A DNA stretch of 64,000 bases from Actinacidiphila oryziradicis (GTDB lineage Bacteria > Actinomycetota > Actinomycetes > Streptomycetales > Streptomycetaceae), in contig NZ_SUMC01000014.1 of assembly GCF_005047355.1 (NCBI RefSeq), positions 106,748 to 170,747 on the forward strand. The letters run 5' to 3'. Numbering within the stretch: the stretch's first letter is position 1; the number at the start of each line of letters is the position of its first letter. A program made the translations under genes and the position numbers. Shown here piece after piece: positions 58,262-64,000 of this stretch. The notes beneath the pieces were generated by a model that had not been told where the DNA came from, did not search any database, and was given only the letters and a program-made list of their open reading frames with translations.

Positions 58262-58290
58262 AGCGCACCGCTCGGGGTTTACTGGCGGGG

Positions 58291-58956
58291 TCAGGCGGCC
58301 CGGTCGAAGGGCCGCGCCACCGCCGGACGCGTCGCCGCCTGGCTCCGGCGGCGCGTCCGGCGGCGTATCCGGCGGACGATCAGGAGCCCGGCCGCAATGG
58401 CAGCGGCCGCGGCGACGCCCGTCGCACCCGCGACGCCGACGGTGCTCAGCAGGCGCTCGGCGGAGGAGCCGAGGAAGTAACCGGCCAGGACGCTCCCAGT
58501 GCCCCATACGAGCGAGGCCGACGCGCTGTAGGGCAGGAATTGCCGGTACGGCATACCGAGGGCGCCCGCGGCGAAAGGCAGAAAGGAGCGGACGAAGCCC
58601 ACGAACCGTCCCGTGAACACGGCCGCTCCCCCACGGCGGACCAGGAAGTCCCGGGCCCGCCCCGTCCGGCTGCCGGGGCGGGCCCGGCGGCGCAGCCACT
58701 GGGCACCCGGCCGGTGCTCGTACCAGTGCCCGAGGGCGTAGCCGAGGCTGTCCCCCGCGATGCCTCCGACGACTACGGCGGCGGTCAGCGCCACGGGGTC
58801 GAGGAGTCCCCGCCCGGCGAGGGCGGCCGCCAGCAGGATGAGGGTCTCACCGGGAAGGACGATCCCGATGAAAGCGCTGGTCTCCCCCGCGGTGAGGGCG
58901 AAGACCAGGACGTAGGACCACACGCCGGCGGTCTCGACGAGATGAGCGGGAATCAC
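58291..58956 (-). CDS. DedA-family membrane protein
   Basis: 221 aa. SYVLVFALTAGETSAFIGIV, the F-x-G-x-x-x-P-G-E-T loop (IGIVLPGETLIL), GDSLGYALGHWYE, and G-R-F-V-G-F-V-R-S-F-L-P-F-A-A-G-A-L-G-M are the DedA/VTT (SNARE-associated) motifs, with about five hydrophobic segments and an Arg-rich C-tail. Proposed as lipid flippases or membrane-homeostasis proteins. GTG 58956 overlaps the stop of the small upstream gene by four bases (GTGA), so translation is coupled. Confidence 0.92.
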   Translation of the reverse strand: MIPAHLVETAGVWSYVLVFALTAGETSAFIGIVLPGETLILLAAALAGRGLLDPVALTAAVVVGGIAGDSLGYALGHWYEHRPGAQWLRRRARPGSRTGRARDFLVRRGGAAVFTGRFVGFVRSFLPFAAGALGMPYRQFLPYSASASLVWGTGSVLAGYFLGSSAERLLSTVGVAGATGVAAAAAIAAGLLIVRRIRRRTRRRSQAATRPAVARPFDRAA

Positions 58957-59081
58957 TGTGTCCGTCCCGCCGGACGCGGCCGCGAGGCGCGCGGGGGGCG
59001 GTCAGGGGCCGTTCCGGTGGTCGGGCCGTCGGCCGTGACCGTTGCGGTGCCGCTGTCCTCGCTTGGGGATTGCGGTCCCAT
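58953..59081 (-). CDS. 42-residue disordered small protein coupled to DedA
   Basis: ATG 59081 is preceded by a full AGGAGG with proper spacing. The product is M-G-P-Q-S-P-S-E-D-S-G-T-A-T-V-T-A-D-G-P, then T-T-G-T-A-P-D-R-P-P-R-A-S-R-P-R-P-A-G-R-T-Q, polar and disordered, basic at the C-terminus. The TGA overlaps the DedA GTG, so it may be a leader ORF that feeds ribosomes to DedA, or a small regulatory peptide. No family recognised. Confidence 0.5.
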   Translation of the reverse strand: MGPQSPSEDSGTATVTADGPTTGTAPDRPPRASRPRPAGRTQ

Positions 59082-59283
59082 ACCCGCCTCCTGATTCACC
59101 CCGAAGGACCCGCGCCTTCGAGCAAAGTTGCCGTTCCACATCATCATCGGATGGCATCCTCCGTTTATTTCCGGGGTAGGTGAGACACATACCTCATCAA
59201 AACCGGGTTGCCTTCCGCAGTGAACGGAGGTTACCCTCCGATTAATCCCGGGTACTCGGCCCGGAAGACGAAGGGGGCACCCT

Positions 59284-60096
59284 GTGACGGTCGCCTTTGT
59301 ACTCCAGGGAGGCGCCAGCCTCGCCGCAGCACAGGTGGGAATGCTGCGGGCGCTGACCGCCGCAGGCATCCGCCCGGACCTCGTCGTAGGCACATCCGCG
59401 GGCGCGCTCAATGCCGTCGCCTTCGCCCAGAACCCCACCCCGGAAGGCCTGGACGAGCTGGAGCGGCTGTGGACGAGCATCCGGCGCGGCGATGTGTTCC
59501 ACCTGAGCGCCCGGTCACTGATCACCGGCCTGACAGGCCGTTCGAACAGTCTGGCGGTCCCCGACCGCCTGCGGGCGCTGATCGAGCGCGGCCTTCACAT
59601 CCACGACCTGGGGGAAGCCGTGATCCCCGTCTATGTGGTCGCCACCGACGCCACGACCAGCGCCCCCGTCGTGCTCTCCGAGGGTTCCGCCCTCCAGGCC
59701 CTGCTCGCCAGTTCGTCACTACCGGGCATCCTGCCCCCGGTCCGGCGGGACGGCAGGCTGCTGGTCGACGGCGGGGTGTCGGCGGACGTTCCGGTTCTCC
59801 AGGCCGAGGCGCTGGGGGCCACCACGAGCTATGTACTGCCCGCGACGTTCACCCCCGCCCCGGCCGCCCCGGCCACGGGCGCCGTCCCGGTCCTGATCCG
59901 CACCCTGGGGCGAATGCTGGAGCGCTCGACGGTGCGCGACCTCGCGGCCGCCCATGGCAAGGTGCACATGCTCCCGTCACCCAGCTTGCCCGGACCCAAT
60001 CCGCTCGACTTCCGGCGCGCCGCGGAGTACATCCGGCTCGGCCGCGAGAGCGCCGACCGCTGGCTCGCCGGCCACCTGCACAGCGTCGCGGCCTGA
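59284..60096 (+). CDS. Patatin-like phospholipase
   Basis: 270 aa. V-L-Q-G-G-A-S-L-A-A-A-Q-V-G (oxyanion loop), V-V-G-T-S-A-G-A-L (nucleophile Ser about 38), L-L-V-D-G-G-V (Asp about 161) complete the Ser/Asp dyad of patatin (RssA-type) lipid acyl hydrolases. No signal peptide; a cytosolic acyl hydrolase is expected. GTG 59284. The preceding 200 bases (59082-59283) hold the divergent promoters with the DedA pair; no other gene there. Confidence 0.9.
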   Translation: MTVAFVLQGGASLAAAQVGMLRALTAAGIRPDLVVGTSAGALNAVAFAQNPTPEGLDELERLWTSIRRGDVFHLSARSLITGLTGRSNSLAVPDRLRALIERGLHIHDLGEAVIPVYVVATDATTSAPVVLSEGSALQALLASSSLPGILPPVRRDGRLLVDGGVSADVPVLQAEALGATTSYVLPATFTPAPAAPATGAVPVLIRTLGRMLERSTVRDLAAAHGKVHMLPSPSLPGPNPLDFRRAAEYIRLGRESADRWLAGHLHSVAA

Positions 60097-60227
60097 GGTC
60101 CCGGTCCCGGTCCCGCAGGATGACGGCTCCTCCCGGTGCCGGGAGCGGCTCGCAGCCCCGGACAGCGCCATCCGAAGCATGAACTCCGGTTACCGGGCGC
60201 TTTTGACCGCCGTACGGCTGCGCGGCC

Positions 60228-60796
60228 TCAGGGGCGCAGGGCATTCATGACGATGCCGCCGTACCGGCGCCACGCGGCCGGATCGTGCTCGCCCAGCCGG
60301 GCCAGCTGCCTGGCGCAGCCGCCGCGCAGCACCGTCCCTGCGCGAGCGCGTCGACCAGGACGCGGTCGTCGAACGCACCCGACCAGAAGATCCAGTGGTA
60401 CGAGGCGTGGTCGACAAGCAGCCCGCCCATCAGCACTCCGAGGCCGCCGCCGATGCCCGCGATCGCCGGCACCAGTCCCACCGCGCCGGGCCGCCGCTTC
60501 GCCGGGAACTCGTCCCGGACAATGCCGAAGCAGAGCGGGAAGATTCCGCCCCCGGCGCCCTGCAGCACCCGGCCGGTGACCACCTGGCCCAGATTCCCGC
60601 CCAACGCGGCCAGCGCGCCACCGGCCGCGAACACCGGAAGCGATATCACCAGCATCCGGCGCTTGCCGAACATGTCGCCCAGCCGGCCCAGCACCGGCGT
60701 CAGCACGGCCGCCGAGACGAGGTACGCCGTCAGCGTCCAGGTCACTTTCTGCGCGCTCGTGTTGAGGTCTTTCGCCAGCTGGCCGATCGCCGGCAC
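60228..60796 (-). pseudogene. Truncated MFS transporter fused to an unknown remnant
   Basis: Residues from GTG 60796: M-P-A-I-G-Q-L-A-K-D-L-N, then LTAYLVSAAVLTPVLGRLGD, M-F-G-K-R-R-M-L, then R-V-L-Q-G-A-G-G-G-I-F-P-L-C-F-G and GLVPAIAGIGGGLGVLMGGL, then a W-I-F-W-S-G-A-F block: helices 2-6 of a DHA2-type exporter. Helix 1 and the last eight or so helices are missing. The frame then shifts near 60300-60345 to a different protein end, Q-L-A-R-L-G-E-H-D-P-A-A-W-R-R-Y-G-G-I-V-M-N-A-L-R-P-stop (60228), which I cannot identify. Two broken genes are joined here. Confidence 0.75.
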
Positions 60797-60949
60797 CCCA
60801 TGGTCCGCTTCTGTTGCTCAGACTGACCGAACCCATGGGTCCGTCTGTTCCGGCGGTGTAAACAGCCGGGAGAATGAGAGCAGTCGCACACACGTTTGGC
60901 GGGTGCCGGTGCCCGACGCGCGCGGCACCGGCCTCCCGTCCGGCGCGGG

Positions 60950-61765
60950 TCAGGGCTTGAGGGCGACGCCTCCGTACATGGCGATGTCAGCGTCGTTGAT
61001 CTTGGCGATCTCCTTGGGGTCGTTGTGCCAGCGGTGGACCTGGGCGATGCCGGGTTCGACCAGCTCCAGGCCGTCGAAGAACCGCTCGGCCTCAGCCAGG
61101 GTGCGCAGCCGCATGGGCATGCCGCGGGCGGCGTACTCGCGGCCGACCCGGTTGACCTCGTCGGGGGCGAAGTCCGCCGTCCCGATGGACATCGCCAGGT
61201 AGCTGCCCGAAGGCAGTGGTTCCAGCAGGCGCTTGACGATCCCGTAGGCATCGTCCTTGTCCAGGACGAAGTGGACGATGGCGATCACCGTCAGCGCGAT
61301 GGGGCGGTCGAGGTCGAGGGTGTCGCGGAACTGCGGGGAGTTGAGGATCGTCTCGGGGTCGAGCATGTCGGCATCGATATAGGCCGTCCTGCCCTCGGAG
61401 GCACTGGCCAGCAGGGCCCGGGCATGGGTGAGGACGATGGGATCATTGTCGACGTAGACGACCCGGGACTCCGGGGCGGCCGACTGGGCGACCTCATGGA
61501 GGTTGGGCGTGGTCGGCAGGCCGGTGCCGATGTCCAGGAACTGCCGGATGCCCTTCTCCTGCGCGAGGTAGGCCGCGACCCGGTGCATGAAGTCCCGGTT
61601 GGCGCGCATGTGGATGGGCAGGGCGGGCCATTCCCGGGACATCGCTTCGGCCGCTTCTTGGTCGGGTGGATAGTTGTCCTTGCCGCCCAGAACATAGTCA
61701 TATATGCGTGCGGAGTGGGCCACGTTGGTGTGGATCTCGCTGGCCGACCATCCGTTCTCGGACAT
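60950..61765 (-). CDS. SAM-dependent methyltransferase, DUF574 family
   Basis: 271 aa. I-Y-D-Y-V-L-G-G-K-D-N-Y-P-P-D-Q-E-A-A-E, then QFLDIGTGLPTTPNLHEVAQ (SAM-binding motif I), V-V-Y-V-D-N-D-P-I-V-L-T-H-A-R-A-L-L, and T-V-I-A-I-V-H-F-V-L-D match the actinobacterial PF04672 (DUF574/Methyltransf_19) family. Target unknown. ATG 61765 with GGAGGG upstream. It follows the XRE regulator by 32 bases, so they form an operon, a pairing that is common in Streptomyces. Confidence 0.92.
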   Translation of the reverse strand: MSENGWSASEIHTNVAHSARIYDYVLGGKDNYPPDQEAAEAMSREWPALPIHMRANRDFMHRVAAYLAQEKGIRQFLDIGTGLPTTPNLHEVAQSAAPESRVVYVDNDPIVLTHARALLASASEGRTAYIDADMLDPETILNSPQFRDTLDLDRPIALTVIAIVHFVLDKDDAYGIVKRLLEPLPSGSYLAMSIGTADFAPDEVNRVGREYAARGMPMRLRTLAEAERFFDGLELVEPGIAQVHRWHNDPKEIAKINDADIAMYGGVALKP

Positions 61766-61797
61766 GCGACCCTCCATTTCATCAGTGCGATTCCGGG

Positions 61798-62670
61798 TCA
61801 GAGCTTGTTGCGGATGCCACCGAGCAGGACCTGGGTCCTGTCCTGCGGCGCGGCCTGTGCGCACAGCCGGTCCAGGGCTTCCTGGTAAGCGGTGACGTCC
61901 TCCCGCTTGTCGAGGTAGACGGCACGTGCCAGGTTGTCGCTGTAGACGACGTCCGGAAGCTCCGGGACCTTGAAGCGGAAGAAGTGGAACGACCCTGCCC
62001 GGGTCGCCGGGTGCGGGCCTTCGGAGAACGGCATGAGCTGGAGGATGACGTTCGGGAGTGCCGAGACCTGGATGAGATGGTCGATCTGGTCGCGCATGAC
62101 GTCCGGGCCGCCGACCGCCCACCGCAGTACCGTTTCATCCATCACCACCCACAGGCGTGGCCCATGCCCGCGGGTGAGGAGTTCCTGACGCTGCATACGG
62201 AGGGCGACCCTGCGCTCGGTGACATCCGCGGGGGCGTGCGGCGCCTCGGCGGTCAGCTGGGCGCGGGCGTAGTCCTCGGTCTGGAGCAGTTCGTGGACGA
62301 ACTGAGCCTCGTAGGCACGAATGTAGTGAGCTGTCTCTTCCAGGCTGAGGAAGGCGCTGAACCAGCTGGGCATGACATCGCGGTAGGTGTGCCACCAACC
62401 GGGCCGGTTGGCCTCGCGCACCACGCCCACGAACGCGTCTATCTCGCCCTGGTCGGTGATCCCGTAGGTCCGCAGCAGCATTTCGACATCCGGCGGCCTC
62501 AGCCTGGCGACCTTCGCCGCTTCCATTCTGCGGACGGTCGCGTGGCTCATACCGATCGCCTCGGCGGCCTGCTCGTACGAGAATCCGGCTTTCTTACGCA
62601 GCTCTTCGAGTTGTTTGCCGACCACGATGCGCAGAACGGTCGGAGAGCCGCCGCGCCTGGCATCCACCAC
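61798..62670 (-). CDS. XRE-family regulator with DUF5753
   Basis: 290 aa. GKQLEELRKKAGFSYEQAAE, A-I-G-M-S-H-A-T-V-R-R-M-E-A is the N-terminal HTH (about 17-75); FVHELLQTEDYARAQL, L-W-V-V-M-D-E-T-V-L-R-W-A-V-G-G and F-H-F-F-R-F are the DUF5753 domain found in WhiJ-like and BldB-context regulators in Streptomyces. GTG 62670 with AGGAGG upstream. No DUF397 partner gene is adjacent, which is unusual for this type; a methyltransferase occupies the place. Confidence 0.9.
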   Translation of the reverse strand: MVDARRGGSPTVLRIVVGKQLEELRKKAGFSYEQAAEAIGMSHATVRRMEAAKVARLRPPDVEMLLRTYGITDQGEIDAFVGVVREANRPGWWHTYRDVMPSWFSAFLSLEETAHYIRAYEAQFVHELLQTEDYARAQLTAEAPHAPADVTERRVALRMQRQELLTRGHGPRLWVVMDETVLRWAVGGPDVMRDQIDHLIQVSALPNVILQLMPFSEGPHPATRAGSFHFFRFKVPELPDVVYSDNLARAVYLDKREDVTAYQEALDRLCAQAAPQDRTQVLLGGIRNKL

Positions 62671-62816
62671 CTGCCCGCCTCCTCCTACCGCCTCTGCCGT
62701 GAGTAGTCTGGCACGCTGTCAGCGGGGGGAATCGGTGCCACGGACGAAGAGTACAAACCGCGCCCCCGGTACCGGTCCGCCGACCGGTACCGGGGGCGCG
62801 GAGCCCTGCGGTCTGT

Positions 62817-63827
62817 TCAGTACCCGCCGGTGCCGGAGCTGCTGGTCGAGGCGGAAGAGGTAGCGGTGGTCGTGGTAGACGTCGAGCTGCCGGCCGTCCC
62901 CGTGGCGGCAGGCTTGGTCTTGCCCTTGTCGACCGTGATCTTCTGCGTGATGGCGAACCAGACACCGCCGACGCCCTGGCCGTTGGTCTGGCCGGCTTCG
63001 GTGTCACCCTTGAAGGTGTACCCGGGCCAGCAGTTGAAGGCCTCCTGCTTGACGCCGTTCGGGTTGTTGAAGGTGAAGAGGGCCGTCGGCGAAATGCCGG
63101 CCGACTTGACCGCCGCCGCCACGTCGACCGGTGCGACGGGCGTCCACTTCTGCAGGCAGGTGGCATCACAGGCGGTCTTCATGGGCCAAGGGGTGTCCTT
63201 GGTGAAGAGGTAGATCGTCTTGCCGTTCTTGTCCTGCAGGACCTTGCCCAGCGTCGGGCTGTTGAGGACACCGAGCTCGGGACGCGAGACACCCGCCTTC
63301 TTGCCGTCGGGTGCCGAAGCGAACCAGGTGCCGCCCACGCCCTGGCCGTTGGTGTCACCGGGCGCGGTGTCCTTGGCGAAGCGGTACATCGGCCAGCCGT
63401 CCAACGTCAGCTGCTTGGTGCCGTCGGCGCGGGTGACCGAGCCCACCAGGTCCGGGTTGAGGCTGGCGGACGCCGTGGCGTCGTTGGCCGGGACGGGCGG
63501 CCAGGTGACAGCGCAGTCACCGTTGCAGTTGGACGCCGACGGGCTCGGGGTGTCCTTGTCGAAACGGTAGAGGGTCCGCCCCGCGCTGTCAGTGACGATC
63601 GACCCCAGCTTGGCGTCCGCCTTGACGGCCAGCTCGCCCGCGGTCTCGGCCTGCGTGGTGGTGCCTGCCGTGCTCGCGACCACACTCGGCGCGGTCGCCG
63701 CAGCGGTACCGGCCGCCGGCTGGACCAGGTTGGTGCCGTTCGCCTGGGTGTTCTGCGCCCCGCACGCTGTGGCCAGAAGCATCACCGCGGCCGCTCCGGC
63801 AAGTGGGACGTATTGCCACTTTCGCAT
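62817..63827 (-). CDS. SCO0930-type lipoprotein with secreted repeats
   Basis: 336 aa. Signal peptide with lipobox L-A-T-A-C (Cys about 22). Four partial repeats of the PF03640 'secreted repeat' type: S-I-V-T-D-S-A-G-R-T-L-Y-R-F-D-K-D, C-N-G-D-C-A-V-T-W-P-P-V, then R-F-A-K-D-T, then K-T-I-Y-L-F-T-K-D and D-A-T-C-L-Q-K-W-T-P-V. The pattern G-x-T-L-Y-x-F-x-x-D and C-x-x-x-C-x-x-x-W-P-P recurs. The C-tail is a Ser/Thr-rich stretch. Located on the outside of the membrane, role unknown (adhesion or redox has been suggested for relatives). Start ATG 63827. Confidence 0.92.
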   Translation of the reverse strand: MRKWQYVPLAGAAAVMLLATACGAQNTQANGTNLVQPAAGTAAATAPSVVASTAGTTTQAETAGELAVKADAKLGSIVTDSAGRTLYRFDKDTPSPSASNCNGDCAVTWPPVPANDATASASLNPDLVGSVTRADGTKQLTLDGWPMYRFAKDTAPGDTNGQGVGGTWFASAPDGKKAGVSRPELGVLNSPTLGKVLQDKNGKTIYLFTKDTPWPMKTACDATCLQKWTPVAPVDVAAAVKSAGISPTALFTFNNPNGVKQEAFNCWPGYTFKGDTEAGQTNGQGVGGVWFAITQKITVDKGKTKPAATGTAGSSTSTTTTATSSASTSSSGTGGY

Positions 63828-63930
63828 ATCGGTTCCTTCACGTATCGCGTCCGCACCGGCGGTCTCGCGCGGCGCTCCCCCCTAACGACGTCGTGCGCGG
63901 TAGCTGAGACCCCGGTCTGAGCATGCAAAC

Positions 63931-63980
63931 GGCCGTGCGAGACGATCATGATTGTGACGTCAAGAGGGGCCCGCACGGCC
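63931..63980. repeat. 9-bp inverted repeat upstream of the lipoprotein gene
   Basis: GGCCGTGCG (63931-63939) and CGCACGGCC (63972-63980) are perfect inverted repeats 32 bases apart, near the right edge. A TTGACG hexamer (minus strand, 63957-63962) lies between them. This could be an operator or the end of an element continuing past the window. Confidence 0.55.
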
Positions 63981-64000
63981 TTGAGCCATCGTATCTGCAC

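Overview
The window is high-GC actinobacterial DNA, most likely from a Streptomyces chromosome. GTG and TTG starts are frequent and third codon positions are almost all G or C. There are many regulators, an RNA polymerase sigma factor paired with a Ser/Thr kinase, a PAS/GAF/SpoIIE phosphatase, a DUF5753-type XRE regulator next to a DUF574 methyltransferase, and SCO0930-like secreted repeats. No rRNA, tRNA, CRISPR array or complete insertion sequence was seen.

Region 1 (1-7.6 kb, minus strand) is the end of a polyunsaturated-fatty-acid/hglE-type iterative synthase operon. A 2,470-residue megasynthase is built as two nitropropane-dioxygenase/FabK-like halves, then KS, AT, ACP and KR. It is followed by the first 44 codons of a second ketosynthase protein that runs off the left edge. 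A relatively AT-rich leader upstream carries two sets of phased repeats.

Region 2 (8-43.6 kb) looks like a catabolic island for an aromatic or heterocyclic N-containing compound: copper amine oxidase, APC permease, IclR regulator, M20-like protein, extradiol-type VOC dioxygenase, acetamidase/formamidase, two-subunit Rieske dioxygenase, MFS transporter, TauD-type oxygenase, FAD monooxygenase, self-sufficient P450-reductase-ferredoxin fusion, zinc alcohol dehydrogenase, a wrecked aldehyde dehydrogenase, a deaminase/chlorohydrolase-type amidohydrolase, a BMP-type ABC uptake system and two small VOC/NTF2-like proteins. Several intergenic spaces share a palindromic or semi-palindromic element around T-N-N-T-G-C-G-A, which suggests one regulon; the IclR protein is the obvious candidate regulator. 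The substrate cannot be read from sequence alone. The island also holds a SulP/ArsR pair with its own perfect operator, and a block at 25.6-31.5 kb with a MerR regulator, a VapBC toxin-antitoxin pair and gene remnants.

Region 3 (43.6-64 kb) is a mixed chromosomal segment: sigma factor, kinase and DUF4232 lipoprotein; PAS/GAF/PP2C phosphatase; Nudix hydrolase; DHA2 exporter; a MurE-like ligase outside a dcw cluster; DUF1003 protein; TetR regulator and quinone oxidoreductase; RecQ; DedA with a coupled 42-residue protein; patatin; methyltransferase and XRE regulator; and a secreted-repeat lipoprotein.

Gene decay is a strong theme. At least eight genes survive only as fragments or frameshifted or deleted copies (FAD oxidoreductase tail, GntR piece, amidohydrolase, XRE/TPR regulator without its HTH, aldehyde dehydrogenase, MalK-like tail, glutaminase, MFS transporter). 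This fits a chromosome arm. Two copies of a dispersed intergenic repeat flank part of the catabolic island.
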